A DNA stretch of 64,000 nt, from contig NZ_JAJADR010000001.1 in the NCBI RefSeq assembly GCF_020447265.1, forward strand, positions 992,001 to 1,056,000, read 5' to 3'. Source of the stretch: Hymenobacter lucidus. GTDB taxonomy: Bacteria; Bacteroidota; Bacteroidia; Cytophagales; Hymenobacteraceae. The position numbers were made by a program, and so were the translations under genes. This document shows positions 27,461-36,690 of the stretch, one piece after another. Under the pieces are notes generated by a model, which searched no databases, was not told the origin of the DNA, and was given only the letters and a program-made list of their open reading frames with translations. Within the stretch, counting starts at the first letter, position 1. Every line of letters starts with the position of its first letter.

Positions 27461-28162
27461 TTAGGACGTCGGCAAATCGGCGATGATAACAAGGAAGGGC
27501 GTGAACTTGGCAATGGCCTCCACTACCTGCGCGGGCGTGAGGGCCGTAGCCGCACCCGTAAATGGTCCGCTGGTTTCAACTACATCCGCGAAAGGGGAAA
27601 GCTGAAGCAAGTCCCGGATAAAGGCCGCGTGACGAGCCTCCACAGAAGCTATTTTGCTGAGCTGGCCCAGGGTGGCTTTGGTCGTGAGGAGCTTACCAGC
27701 GCCGTTGTAGGCAGCCACTCCCACGTCCTCAAACGTACGAGCCGCCGCCAGCACCGAGGCGCGCGAGGTAAAGCTGATCGACGTGAAATCAAACGTCATG
27801 GTGGGAATACCACTGGTGCCAAGTACCTGCTTGAAAAACTCGCGGTGAATCACTTCATGGTCGCGCAGCTCGGTGAAAGCCGCCAACTCGGCCGGGGTAA
27901 AGTCGGTGGGCGGCGAGTCGAGTACCTTTTGGTAAAAGGCCGCTTCCAGCTGTTCCAGCAGATAAGCATAGTTTAGCACGCCAATGTCGCCGGAGCCTAA
28001 GTTGAGTGTACCGGGCGTCGATAGGTCAGGAGCGACAGGGTCGTCGGCACAGCCGGCCAGTACCAGCGTAGAAGCCGCTACGGTAGCGCCGGCTACCCGG
28101 AAGAAGGAGCGGCGGCGCATGGTGCGGGCCAGAAAGGAAGAGGAAACAGCAGACTCGGACAT
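27461..28162 (-). CDS. Ferritin-like lipoprotein (Ferritin_2), pair 1 member a
   Basis: A 233-aa protein. An Arg-rich signal (MRRRSFFRVAGATVAASTL) resembles a Tat signal and ends in a lipobox LVLAGCADD. The ferritin-like domain spans about 55-190: LEQLEAAFYQKVL, LRDHEVIHREFFKQVL and VEARHAAFIRDLL. It is followed at 29 bases by the other member of the pair. The same arrangement is repeated upstream. Likely a periplasm-side anchored partner of the soluble one. Function inferred only. Confidence 0.85.
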   Translation of the reverse strand: MSESAVSSSFLARTMRRRSFFRVAGATVAASTLVLAGCADDPVAPDLSTPGTLNLGSGDIGVLNYAYLLEQLEAAFYQKVLDSPPTDFTPAELAAFTELRDHEVIHREFFKQVLGTSGIPTMTFDFTSISFTSRASVLAAARTFEDVGVAAYNGAGKLLTTKATLGQLSKIASVEARHAAFIRDLLQLSPFADVVETSGPFTGAATALTPAQVVEAIAKFTPFLVIIADLPTS

Positions 28163-28310
28163 TAGCTAGGAATATGCCAGCGAAAAGATGCAGCCACTTT
28201 ATAGGGAATAAGCAGCCTCTGCAAAGGTACTCCGATAAACCGGGATGCACCAAGGAGAAGAGTAACGCGGGTTTGGAAAAGTTGCGTGCGTTACCGCTGG
28301 TTATTAAATA

Positions 28311-28345
28311 AAAACGGCTGACTCCGTGTTGGAGTCAGCCGTTTT
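28311..28345. terminator. Terminator between the two ferritin-like pairs
   Basis: Perfect 15-bp stem (28311-28325 with 28331-28345) and a 5-nt loop; a T-run follows on the minus strand. It separates the two pairs into two units. Confidence 0.9.
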
Positions 28346-28370
28346 ATGAGTTGCTTTTTGAGCCGGATGC

Positions 28371-29183
28371 TTAGGCACCGATCAGGCCACCGGCGCGCGA
28401 GGCGTCGGTTACTTCAGCCATCGTCAGAATTTCATCGAACGAAGCAGCTGCATCGGTAGCGCTATAGCCAGCGCCGAGCTTGGTGATATCAACACCCGAC
28501 TGCGTGGTATTGCTTTCGGGAATGGCACCGGTGTATACCGGACCGAGCGGAGCGGGCAGGCTCGAATCGGAGGCCGGAATCCAGGACGGCTGAGCACGCA
28601 TGGTGCGGATGTGCGCCGCGTGGCGAGCTTCGACCGAGTGAATCTGGAGGGCTACCTGGAGCAGGTTGGTGGTACCAGCCATGGCACCCATCAGGTTGCC
28701 AGCCTGGCCTTTGTAGGCCCGCACGCCGGTGTCTTCCAGCGCCTGAGCATAGGCTAGCTGCGTGGCATAGTCGGCGGGGAATACCGACGACTTAAACTTG
28801 ATGCCGGTTACGGGAGTGCCGCCTAGTGCCTTGATAGTAGCATCCAACAGCTTTACGTGGGCCGTTTCGTGCTGTTTGATCAGGGTAATGGCTGCGGCCG
28901 GAGCACCGGTTGGTACCTGACCGGCGGCAATCATCTTGGCGTAAAAATCCTCTTCCAGCAGCTCCAGCGTCTGGGCGTAATTCAGGACTTCAATAACCGA
29001 GGGCTTGGTGGTCTGGCCGTAGGCCTTCTGGAATAGCGAGGCTACGAAAACCGGAGCAGCCGCCAGGGCACCCTTCTTGGCGGTTTCGCCCAGGGTTTTG
29101 AAAACAGCCCGACGGGAATCGAAGCGGCCCAGGACATCGGCGTCTACCTCCGACAATTGCTCAATGATGCGAAATATGTTCAT
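28371..29183 (-). CDS. Ferritin-like domain protein (Ferritin_2), pair 2 member b
   Basis: A 270-aa paralog of the gene at 26553-27431. Starts MNIFRIIEQLSEVDADVLGR, then RRAVFKTLGETAKKGALAAAP. Ferritin helices: LELLEEDFYAKMI, IKQHETAHVKLLDATIK, EDTGVRAYKGQAGNL and IHSVEARHAAHIRTM. Likely metal ligands are the Glu/His of each helix. It lies 28 bases after its lipoprotein partner. ATG at 29183. Confidence 0.87.
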   Translation of the reverse strand: MNIFRIIEQLSEVDADVLGRFDSRRAVFKTLGETAKKGALAAAPVFVASLFQKAYGQTTKPSVIEVLNYAQTLELLEEDFYAKMIAAGQVPTGAPAAAITLIKQHETAHVKLLDATIKALGGTPVTGIKFKSSVFPADYATQLAYAQALEDTGVRAYKGQAGNLMGAMAGTTNLLQVALQIHSVEARHAAHIRTMRAQPSWIPASDSSLPAPLGPVYTGAIPESNTTQSGVDITKLGAGYSATDAAASFDEILTMAEVTDASRAGGLIGA

Positions 29184-29211
29184 GATATGGAGTCGTTAAA
29201 CGGAGGAGAAA

Positions 29212-29934
29212 CTATTTGCCAACGCTGGTGGCATCCAGCTTTTCTTTGATGAAGGCCTGAGCAGCACTGATAACGTCTACGGGCTCCATAGCCTTGTCTA
29301 GGCCGGTGGTAGCGTCGATGATAGAGGAATCAGCGAAAGTGCCGTTGGATATCAAGTCACGCACATACGCCGCGTGGCGAGCTTCCACCGATACGATCTG
29401 ACCGGCAATAACCAGGTAAGCAGCCGTCTTCAGGTATTTGCCGGCGCCGTTGTAGGCAGCTACGCCAAGGTCTTCGAACGTGCGGGCCGTTTCCAGCACC
29501 GACTGGCGGCTGGTGAAGGTGATTTTCGAGAAGTCGGGGGTCAGATCCTGAATGATCTTGCCGGGAGCGTCACGGTTGATGGCCGCCTTGAAAAAGTCGC
29601 GGTGAATAGCTTCGTGGGCGGCTACCTGGGTGAAATACGCCAACTCACCGGTTTTGAAATCCGTGGCGGGAGTTTTTACTACAGCGGCGTAGAAAGCTGC
29701 TTCCAGCTGCTCTAGGGCGTAAGCATAGTTGAGCACACCCACGTCGCCCGAGCCCAAGCTCACCGTTCCGTTGGGGGTTACCGTGTCGTCATCGTCGCTG
29801 CAGCCCGAGAGCAGCAGGGCCGTAGCGCCAGCCGTAGCGCCGGCATACATGAAGAAAGAGCGTCTTTTAATCGGAACGTAGAGAGGCTGGGCAAAACCGG
29901 CCTCATCCTCACTGGAGTTGATGATCTTGGACAT
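29212..29934 (-). CDS. Ferritin-like lipoprotein (Ferritin_2), pair 2 member a
   Basis: A 240-aa paralog of the gene at 27461-28162. The signal begins KRRSFFMYAGATAGATALLL and ends in LSGCSDDDD. Ferritin helices: LEQLEAAFYAAVV, VAAHEAIHRDFFKAA and VEARHAAYVRDLI. The open frame extends to 29994 but ATG 29934 (MSKIINSSEDEAGF) precedes the RR signal directly. First gene of the pair; the intergenic space to batD is about 260 bases. Confidence 0.87.
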   Translation of the reverse strand: MSKIINSSEDEAGFAQPLYVPIKRRSFFMYAGATAGATALLLSGCSDDDDTVTPNGTVSLGSGDVGVLNYAYALEQLEAAFYAAVVKTPATDFKTGELAYFTQVAAHEAIHRDFFKAAINRDAPGKIIQDLTPDFSKITFTSRQSVLETARTFEDLGVAAYNGAGKYLKTAAYLVIAGQIVSVEARHAAYVRDLISNGTFADSSIIDATTGLDKAMEPVDVISAAQAFIKEKLDATSVGK

Positions 29935-30169
29935 GGGAGGAAGTGATAAGGGTGAAAAGGAAAGTAAAGGCAAAGCGCGGCCAGCACGGCCCAAAAGCCG
30001 TTTTTGTAGAATGCCGCCCAGAAGTTTTTGGGGTTATTTGCGGTGATTTACGGCGCAGCTCCAAAACCGGATTGGTATTGTCCGGAAATTTCTTTATAAA
30101 CAAAAGGGTATATAGCCGGGCTGATAGCGCCCATAGTGGCGTTTCTAGACTGGTAGCAAGGTTTTTACG

Positions 30170-30177
30170 TAGCTTTG
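30170..30177 (+). promoter_or_regulatory. -7 promoter element TAGCTTTG
   Basis: Exact TAnnTTTG, 21 bases before the ATG of the BatD-like gene; a TTG that could open a longer frame lies within it. Confidence 0.6.
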
Positions 30178-30198
30178 CGGCCTCTTTTTCTTTGTCGG

Positions 30199-31680
30199 AT
30201 GGTTGGTAAAGTATGCCTGTTTTTTTTGCTGCTCCTGGTTTGCTTCCTCGCAAGTCACGGTGTGAAGGCGCAGGCAACGGCGGCAGCGCAGGCCGATATC
30301 GTGCTGGGGCGCACCTCGTTTCCGGTCAACGACTACTTCCTGATCAGCTTTCGGCTGCGGGGCGCGCCGCTGGAGCGCTACTCACCCTTTCCCGACATTG
30401 AGGGCTTCAAGAAAAGCAGCAAGTCGAGCACTACCACCACGCGTATCGTGGGCGGGCAGACGTCCACGGAGCTGACCATTACGCAGCGCTACGCGGCCTA
30501 TGCCGAAGGAGAGTTTGAGCTGAAGCCTTTTTCGATGACCGTGAACGGCCTGGCGGTGCAGTCGGCCGGGGCCAAGCTGCAGGTGCTGCCCCAGCAGGCG
30601 GCTCCCACCGCGCCGCCGGCTGGGGGCGCCATTCAGGGCCTGGGGCTGCTCGACAAGCTCTTTGGCAAGCCCAAACCCCAGGAGTATATCGAACCGCACG
30701 ACAACGCCTTTCTGGCCCTGGTGCCCGATAAAACGGCGGTGTATGTGGGCGAAGGCGTGCACGTGGGGCTGTATTTCTACCTCACCCCCGCCGACCAAGG
30801 CCTGCTGAGCTTCTACAACTTTGGCGGGCAGCTGCCCGATATTTTGCAGCTGATGCGGCAGCGCACGGCCTGGGAAGAGCCTTTCAACGAGCAGGAAATA
30901 GTGCCCGAAACCGTGGTGGCCGGCGGCAAAACCTACCTGCGCTATCGGCTCTACGAGGCCGAATATTACCCGCTCAATACCCAGCCGCTCACCTTTCCGG
31001 AAGTGCCGCTACAGATGGTGAAATACCGGGTGGCCAAGAAACCCGAAGCTGGCCTTGACAACCGCATGGAAGGCTTTAAAACTTACCGCACCACGGCCCG
31101 CACCATTACTGTGAAGCCCCTGCCGCCTCATCCCTTGCGTGACCAAGTGCCCGTAGGCGACTACCACCTGCGTGAGGCCATCAACCGCACCACTTTTCGC
31201 ACCGGGCAGGCTTTCATGTATTCCTTCACGGTGGAAGGCGAGGGCAACTTGGCAGCCTTGGCGGCTCCCGTGCCGCAGGTACTGGCTGGCGTGGAAGTGT
31301 ACGGGCCCGACACGGAGCTGGGTATTACGCGCCAGGCCGGGCGGGTGGGCGGCACCAAGCGGTTTCAGTACCGCCTCATTGCCCGCCAGCCAGGCGTGCT
31401 GGCCCTGGACAGCATCTTCTCACTGGTCATATTCAACCCCACTACCGCTCGCTACGACACGCTGCGGGCCGAGGTGAAGCCTGACGTGAAAGGTAACGCG
31501 AGCAGCGCCGGCAGCTTCACGGCGCGGCCCGACGACCCGTTTTACCGCGAGGTGCTCAACTCGGCCGACAACTCGCTGCAGCCGCTCGATGCCTACGTCG
31601 ATGTGAAGCGCTACGCCAACTACATTCTGCTAGCGCTGGCACTGCTGGCCGTGTTTGGGTGGTGGCGCAGCGGGCGCTGA
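30199..31680 (+). CDS. BatD-like protein
   Basis: A 493-aa membrane protein of the BatD/oxygen-tolerance family. Signal peptide KVCLFFLLLLVCFLASHGVKA, then several beta-sandwich domains (ADIVLGRTSFPVNDYFLISF, KTAVYVGEGVHVGLYFYL, FTVEGEGNLAALAAP), and one C-terminal membrane helix (ILLALALLAVFGWW). In many Bacteroidota BatD is encoded beside batA, batB, batC and batE; here it is alone. The role of Bat proteins is not clear. ATG 30199 follows a -7 box by 21 bases. Confidence 0.85.
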   Translation: MVGKVCLFFLLLLVCFLASHGVKAQATAAAQADIVLGRTSFPVNDYFLISFRLRGAPLERYSPFPDIEGFKKSSKSSTTTTRIVGGQTSTELTITQRYAAYAEGEFELKPFSMTVNGLAVQSAGAKLQVLPQQAAPTAPPAGGAIQGLGLLDKLFGKPKPQEYIEPHDNAFLALVPDKTAVYVGEGVHVGLYFYLTPADQGLLSFYNFGGQLPDILQLMRQRTAWEEPFNEQEIVPETVVAGGKTYLRYRLYEAEYYPLNTQPLTFPEVPLQMVKYRVAKKPEAGLDNRMEGFKTYRTTARTITVKPLPPHPLRDQVPVGDYHLREAINRTTFRTGQAFMYSFTVEGEGNLAALAAPVPQVLAGVEVYGPDTELGITRQAGRVGGTKRFQYRLIARQPGVLALDSIFSLVIFNPTTARYDTLRAEVKPDVKGNASSAGSFTARPDDPFYREVLNSADNSLQPLDAYVDVKRYANYILLALALLAVFGWWRSGR

Positions 31681-31812
31681 AGCCGGAGCGGTGGCAGGGT
31701 AGCCGACTGGTTTTCTGCCGGAACGGCCGGGTTTTGCGCGTTGGCTCTGAAACACCCTGTTCAAACCAAGTTTTAGCGGTTTCTTTGCGGCACCAGAACT
31801 GAATTTTTGCCC

Positions 31813-32889
31813 ATGAATAGCTTCGGCACTTTATTCCGCATTACCACCTTCGGCGAGTCGCATGGGCCGGGTATCGGCGTTGTTATTGATGGCTGTCCGG
31901 CCGGTATTGCCGTCGAGGTAGCCGCTATTCAGCAGGCACTGGACCGGCGGCGCCCGGGGCAGTCGGAGCTGACGACGCCGCGGAGCGAGGCCGACCAGGT
32001 AGAGGTGCTGTCGGGCATTTTCGGGGGCCAGACCACCGGTACGCCCATCGGCCTCTTCATCCGCAACCAGGACCAGGCCAGCCACGATTACTCCCACATC
32101 GAACACGCCTACCGCCCCTCGCATGCCGACTATACCTACGACCAGAAATACGGCCGGCGCGATTACCGGGGTGGGGGCCGCAGCTCAGCCCGCGAAACGG
32201 CTGCCCGCGTAGCCGCCGGGGCCATTGCCGCGCAATTTCTGGCCCAGCACGGCATCACGGCGCTCAGCTATGTGTCGCAGGTGGGGGCCGTGGCCGTGCC
32301 CGTGGGCTACGAGCAGCTCGATCTGAGCTTAATTGAAAGTAACATGGTGCGCTGCCCTCACCCCGAAACGGCCGAGCAGATGACCACGCTGATCCGCCAG
32401 ACCCGCGACCGGCAGGATACCGTGGGCGGCCTCGTGACGGGCGTGGTGCTGGGCGTGCCCGCCGGCCTCGGCGAGCCAGTATTCGATAAGCTGCACGCCG
32501 AGCTGGGCAAGGCTATGCTAAGCATCAACGCCGTGAAGGGCTTCGAATACGGCTCCGGCTTTGCCGGCACGCTGCTATTTGGCTCCGAGCACAACGACGC
32601 TTTTTATACCGACGAGCAGGGCGCCGTGCGTACGCGCACCAACCATTCGGGCGGTATTCAGGGCGGTATTTCCAACGGGCAGGATATTTATTTCCGGGTT
32701 GCCTTCAAGCCCGTGGCTACTATTTTGCAGCCTCAGCCTACCATCAACGACCAGGGCGAAGCTATTACGCTGGCCGGCAAAGGCCGCCACGACCCCTGCG
32801 TGCTGCCCCGCGCCGTGCCCATTGTGGATGCCATGACCAACTTGGTAGTGGCCGACATGCTGCTGCGGGCCCGGGCCAACAAAGCCTAG
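31813..32889 (+). CDS. aroC: Chorismate synthase
   Basis: A 358-aa flavin-dependent enzyme making chorismate from EPSP, the last shikimate step. The start [19 protein letters not shown], the [11 protein letters not shown] segment, the signature [20 protein letters not shown] and the late [15 protein letters not shown] are all canonical. ATG 31813; an earlier TTG adds two residues. Single gene; a weak -7 match (TTTCTTTG) precedes it. Confidence 0.98.
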   Translation: MNSFGTLFRITTFGESHGPGIGVVIDGCPAGIAVEVAAIQQALDRRRPGQSELTTPRSEADQVEVLSGIFGGQTTGTPIGLFIRNQDQASHDYSHIEHAYRPSHADYTYDQKYGRRDYRGGGRSSARETAARVAAGAIAAQFLAQHGITALSYVSQVGAVAVPVGYEQLDLSLIESNMVRCPHPETAEQMTTLIRQTRDRQDTVGGLVTGVVLGVPAGLGEPVFDKLHAELGKAMLSINAVKGFEYGSGFAGTLLFGSEHNDAFYTDEQGAVRTRTNHSGGIQGGISNGQDIYFRVAFKPVATILQPQPTINDQGEAITLAGKGRHDPCVLPRAVPIVDAMTNLVVADMLLRARANKA

Positions 32890-32940
32890 CACCAGCACCC
32901 GACGGCTACTCCACTGTAGCCGGAAACGCAACAGCTTGCG

Positions 32941-32948
32941 TACCTTTG
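32941..32948 (+). promoter_or_regulatory. -7 promoter element TACCTTTG
   Basis: Exact TAnnTTTG about 95 bases before the ATG of the Nfu gene, so the mRNA would have a long 5' leader. Confidence 0.5.
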
Positions 32949-33043
32949 GAACATATCGGCGGTGGCACGGTTTTACCGCCGCCGCTGTTACTCTACTCAG
33001 CGCCTTCTTCGCGTCTTCATATTCGTCTCCAAGTCTTTCAAAC

Positions 33044-33670
33044 ATGGCTGATACCCTCACTTCGCCCGCTGCCCCGGTTTCCATTTACGCCGAAGCCAGC
33101 CCCAACCCCGAATCCATGAAATTCGTGCTCAACACCCAGCTACTAAGCGACGGGGTGAGCGTGGATTATCCGAACCTGGAGGCCGCCGCCAACTCGCCGC
33201 TGGCCCAGGAGCTGTTCAATTTCGACTACGTGGGGCGCGTATTTATTGCCTCCAACTTCGTCACCATCACCAAAACTTCCGACCTCACCTGGACGCACCT
33301 CATCCCCGAGCTGCGCACCTTCCTGAAGTCGTACGTGGAGGCGGGCGGCCCCATCTTCACCGTAGACCCCGCCGCGGAGCAGAAAGCCGCCCAGCATGCC
33401 GCCGCTACCGGCGACGCCTCCGAGCAGGATCAGCAGATCAGCCAGAAGGTTATCGACCTGCTCGAAAACTACGTGCGCCCCGCCGTGGAACAGGATGGCG
33501 GCAACATCACCTTTCGTTCGTACAAGGCCGGCGTAGTTACCGTAAACTTGCAGGGCTCGTGCTCGGGCTGCCCCTCAGCCACCGTCACGCTCAAGTCCGG
33601 CATCGAAAACCTGCTCAAGCGCATGGTGCCCGAAGTAACCGAAGTAGTGGCCGAAGGCATTACGGTGTAG
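33044..33670 (+). CDS. Iron-sulfur scaffold/carrier protein of Nfu type
   Basis: A 208-aa protein with an Nfu N-terminal domain (about 12-100: EASPNPESMKFVLN, LFNFDYVGRVFIASNFVTI) and a NifU C-terminal domain (about 130-208) holding the CSGCPS motif whose two Cys bind a bridging 4Fe-4S cluster. It delivers clusters to target proteins. ATG 33044; the open frame starts earlier but runs through the promoter leader. Strong terminator follows. Confidence 0.95.
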   Translation: MADTLTSPAAPVSIYAEASPNPESMKFVLNTQLLSDGVSVDYPNLEAAANSPLAQELFNFDYVGRVFIASNFVTITKTSDLTWTHLIPELRTFLKSYVEAGGPIFTVDPAAEQKAAQHAAATGDASEQDQQISQKVIDLLENYVRPAVEQDGGNITFRSYKAGVVTVNLQGSCSGCPSATVTLKSGIENLLKRMVPEVTEVVAEGITV

Positions 33671-33710
33671 CTTTTCTTTGAGGCAATAGCTTTGCCTTAT
33701 CCAAGTTGCA

Positions 33711-33743
33711 AAACGCTCCGGCCACAAGCCGGAGCGTTTTTTT
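33711..33743 (+). terminator. Terminator of the Nfu gene
   Basis: Stem 33711-33722 with 33728-33739, loop CACAA, then seven T. It lies between convergent genes. Confidence 0.92.
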
Positions 33744-33760
33744 GTGGCTTAATGCACCGG

Positions 33761-35482
33761 CTAACGAACCACCTCCAGCCAGCCTTTGACTAACGCGCCA
33801 CCGGCCGGCACTACATAATAATAGTACATGCCGGTAGGCAAACCCGCCGCATCCCAATCTTGCTGGTAGTGCGTGCTGGTATACACCTGTTGTCCCCAGC
33901 GGTTAAAAATGTACAGCGCTAAGTCTGTCACAGGGGCGTTGCTAAACCGGAATACGTCGTTTTTTTTGTCCCCATTGGGGGTAATAATATTCGGGATGGT
34001 GAAGGCTGCGGTGGTAAAGACCGAGTCGGGCGGATCAACCGGATCAACGGCGCTACTGCTATAATGAGCCACGAAGGCGTTGGAGAACAACGTGTGCTTA
34101 TTGGCCAGCGTGATAGTTCCAAACTGTGCCGTGGGCCAGCCGATGTAGCCGGCAATGGTGAAGTTGTTGCTGTCTTTTTGATAGAAGCCCCGCACCCCGT
34201 CGTTGCCCGGGCCGCCGGCTTGCTGAAAGCGGGTCCACTGGCCGGCAGCCGACAGCTGGGCTACGTAAATGTCGTTGCCGCCTGCACTGCTCGGGGTAAA
34301 AGAGCCAAAAGAGGCGCGGCCAGTGAAATAACCGGCCACCGTCACCGAGCCATCGGCGTTTGGCACAATGCGGATAGCCGCGTCGCTGTCGGGGCTGCCG
34401 GCCCGCACGGCCTGGGTCCAGGTGCCCGCACGGTCGAGCCGGGCCACGTAGGCATCGGGGTATGTGCCCGTGTTGTCGGTATTGAGTAGCGTGAAGCTGC
34501 CGATGGCGGTGGAAGGCCCATTAAAACTGCCGGCCACCACCAGGCTGCCATCCGCTGCCAGGGCAATGTCGCTCACGGAGTCGTAGTTGGGGCCGCCGGC
34601 GCGCAAAGCTGCTATCCAGGTGCCAGCAGGGCTTAGCCGCGCCACAAATACGTCGGTTTCCTGGCCAGTATTTTGGAGGTCAATGGCGCCAAAGCTAGAC
34701 ACAGCACTGAAGAAGTTGCCGGCCACCACAAAGGTCCCATCGGGCTCCATCACCAGGTCAGTGGGATAATCATGGCTGGGGCCGCCCGCGCGCACGGCCT
34801 GCACCCAGGCTCCCGAACGGTTGAGGCGGGCTACAAAGACGTCGTCGCTGGCAAAGCCACCGGTTCCAACGTAGGCATTGGGGAGCTGAAACGGCCCAAA
34901 CGAAGCCACGGCGCTGGCAAATTTCCCGCCCACTACCACGTTGCCCTGATTATCGAGGGCCATGTTCATCACGCCGTCAATGGAATTGCCGCCCGCGCGC
35001 ACGGCCTGCACCCACGTGCCGGCCTGGTTTAGCCGCGCCACGAAAACATCCTCCGAGTTTCCGAAGTTGTCGGCGTTGATCAGTCGGAACGAACCAAAAT
35101 CAATGGCCCGGCCCGAGAAGGAGCCTCCCACCACCACCGTTCCGTCGGCTTCTATCAACAAGGCGGAAACCAGGCAGGCGTTGCCACTGCCGGCGCGCAC
35201 GGCCTGCAGCCAGTTGCCCGAGTTGTCGAGCCGGGCCACAAATACATCCGCCGGCCCCGAGCTGGTCAGCGTGAACCGGCCTAGCGTGATGGTACCGGAA
35301 AAATAGCCTGCCACAACGGTAGTGCCGTCTTTATCCGGCACCATAGCCGTTACTTCGGAAGCACTGATGGGGGTGTTGCCCGGCGCTACGGCCCATTGCC
35401 AGGTTTGGGCGGCACTGCTGTATGGCAGCAACCCCAGCAACCAGACGAGGCCCATAAAGCGGGTAGGCGGTAAGTATTTCAT
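33761..35482 (-). CDS. T9SS-exported repeat protein with type-B sorting domain
   Basis: A 573-aa secreted protein. Signal peptide (MGLVWLLGLLPYSSAAQ), then about seven repeats of near 55-60 residues with the pattern VVAGxFxG...FGxF...DVFVARLxxxGxWxQAVRAGG (bases about 34150-35420), likely blades of a beta-propeller (SBBP-like). The C-terminal 90 residues (NIITPNGDKKNDVFRF, LYIFNRWGQQVYTS, DWDAAGLPTGMYYYYV) are a gliding-motility/CHU_C type-B sorting domain recognised by the type IX secretion system. Natural ligand unknown. ATG at 35482. Confidence 0.93.
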   Translation of the reverse strand: MKYLPPTRFMGLVWLLGLLPYSSAAQTWQWAVAPGNTPISASEVTAMVPDKDGTTVVAGYFSGTITLGRFTLTSSGPADVFVARLDNSGNWLQAVRAGSGNACLVSALLIEADGTVVVGGSFSGRAIDFGSFRLINADNFGNSEDVFVARLNQAGTWVQAVRAGGNSIDGVMNMALDNQGNVVVGGKFASAVASFGPFQLPNAYVGTGGFASDDVFVARLNRSGAWVQAVRAGGPSHDYPTDLVMEPDGTFVVAGNFFSAVSSFGAIDLQNTGQETDVFVARLSPAGTWIAALRAGGPNYDSVSDIALAADGSLVVAGSFNGPSTAIGSFTLLNTDNTGTYPDAYVARLDRAGTWTQAVRAGSPDSDAAIRIVPNADGSVTVAGYFTGRASFGSFTPSSAGGNDIYVAQLSAAGQWTRFQQAGGPGNDGVRGFYQKDSNNFTIAGYIGWPTAQFGTITLANKHTLFSNAFVAHYSSSAVDPVDPPDSVFTTAAFTIPNIITPNGDKKNDVFRFSNAPVTDLALYIFNRWGQQVYTSTHYQQDWDAAGLPTGMYYYYVVPAGGALVKGWLEVVR

Positions 35483-35603
35483 TGGAGCAATATATTCTGT
35501 AATGATATTCTGTCGGGTCTGGTCAGCAAGCCTCTCTCGTTTGTGATGGAGAAGAGTCCGGCTTTCCTCATAAAACTCCTAAAAGGACGCCAATAATACT
35601 GGA

Positions 35604-35631
35604 AAAGCGTTTCGGCCATGGCCGAAACGCT
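35604..35631. repeat. Perfect 28-nt palindrome
   Basis: The whole stretch is its own reverse complement, centred on CATG. Between two minus-strand genes; it may fold as a hairpin after the DUF5777 operon. Confidence 0.85.
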
Positions 35632-35671
35632 TCAAATAATTTGGGTAAGGATACGCTACTGCCGGCCGGGT

Positions 35672-35772
35672 CTTATGGGTGGCGGAATAGGTTTGAGCGG
35701 CCAAGGATGGGGCTGTCGACAATCGAAAAAATAAATTTGATTGTCGACAGCACTTGCGGGCTTATGGGTGGC
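35672..35772. repeat. Direct repeat flanking an inverted repeat
   Basis: CTTATGGGTGGC occurs at 35672-35683 and 35761-35772. Between them is an inverted repeat with 13-bp perfect arms (35712-35724, 35739-35751) and a 14-nt AT loop. The right direct copy touches the DUF5777 stop codon. This has the look of a small insertion footprint. Confidence 0.8.
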
Positions 35773-36690
35773 TTACCGACTCTTCACCGTAAAGGCCCGG
35801 CTCACGTTGAAGCCGAAGTAGATGTCGCCGTCGAAGAAGTTGCCGGTGGTACGGGGTACAAACAGGCTTTCCATCATGCCCTGGGCGTTGGTGAAGTGCA
35901 GCTGAAACACGTGGCCCCCGGTTTCGATGTCGATGCCCACGCCCAAGGCGTTGCGCATATCGTCGGCGGTGGCGCCGGGCAGCAGGTAGAAGTAGTCGGC
36001 GGTGAGGGCCAGGCGCTTCGTTATTTTCTGGCGCACGGCCGCACCCAGCGCGTACACGTCGTTCTGGTCGCGGGTCGTTTCCACGAAGTTGCGGTGTACG
36101 AGCGTGGGCATGAACTGCACCGACAGATTGGAGCTGAATTTGCGCGCAATCAGGGCCTGGTAGGTGTAAGCCAGGCGGGTGCTGGTGGTGCGCTCCGGCT
36201 CCCGAAATTTCAACGACGTGAGGGCCGAGCTGGCCAGCAGCGTTACCGAAACCGGCATGGCGTGCGTGCCACTGCTCTGGCGCAGGGCCTTGTATTTGAC
36301 GAACCCGTCGAAGGTTTTTTCCTGGGAGCTGCGGCCCACGCCCAGCGCCAGCCGATCCGTCAGGCCATACTCGAAGCTGAGGCGCAGCACAGCCTGGTCG
36401 AGCCCGAAGAAGTTGTAGGCCCCGCTGTTGAGCGTACCGAAGCGGTGCTGAATTAGAAACAGCAGCGTGCCTTCGCCGGGCGTCTCAATCGACTGGCTGT
36501 TGATGATGTGGGTGCCCTTGAAGGTGGCCTGGGTGTAGTTGGGCCCGGGAGTCTGAGTGCTGTCAGCGGCTTTTTTCTCCAGTTCCTGCAGCAACTCATC
36601 CTGGGCCAGTGCGGGCGTGCCGCACACGAGCAGTAGGCTGCAGCACAGGCTCCAGCCAATAAAACGAAGGGTAGTCATCGGTAGCATCAT
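35773..36690 (-). CDS. DUF5777 outer-membrane beta-barrel protein
   Basis: A 305-aa protein. Signal peptide near WSLCCSLLLVCGTPALAQ, then GTHIINSQSIETPGEGTLLF and barrel strands such as DRLALGVGRSSQEK and FLPTLVHR-like segments to a final FGFNVSRAFTVK. The DUF5777 family is made of Bacteroidota beta-barrels. It overlaps the YceI stop by 4 nt (ATGA), the third gene of a cytochrome c-YceI-DUF5777 operon. Possible role in electron or small-molecule traffic, not proven. Confidence 0.83.
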   Translation of the reverse strand: MMLPMTTLRFIGWSLCCSLLLVCGTPALAQDELLQELEKKAADSTQTPGPNYTQATFKGTHIINSQSIETPGEGTLLFLIQHRFGTLNSGAYNFFGLDQAVLRLSFEYGLTDRLALGVGRSSQEKTFDGFVKYKALRQSSGTHAMPVSVTLLASSALTSLKFREPERTTSTRLAYTYQALIARKFSSNLSVQFMPTLVHRNFVETTRDQNDVYALGAAVRQKITKRLALTADYFYLLPGATADDMRNALGVGIDIETGGHVFQLHFTNAQGMMESLFVPRTTGNFFDGDIYFGFNVSRAFTVKSR

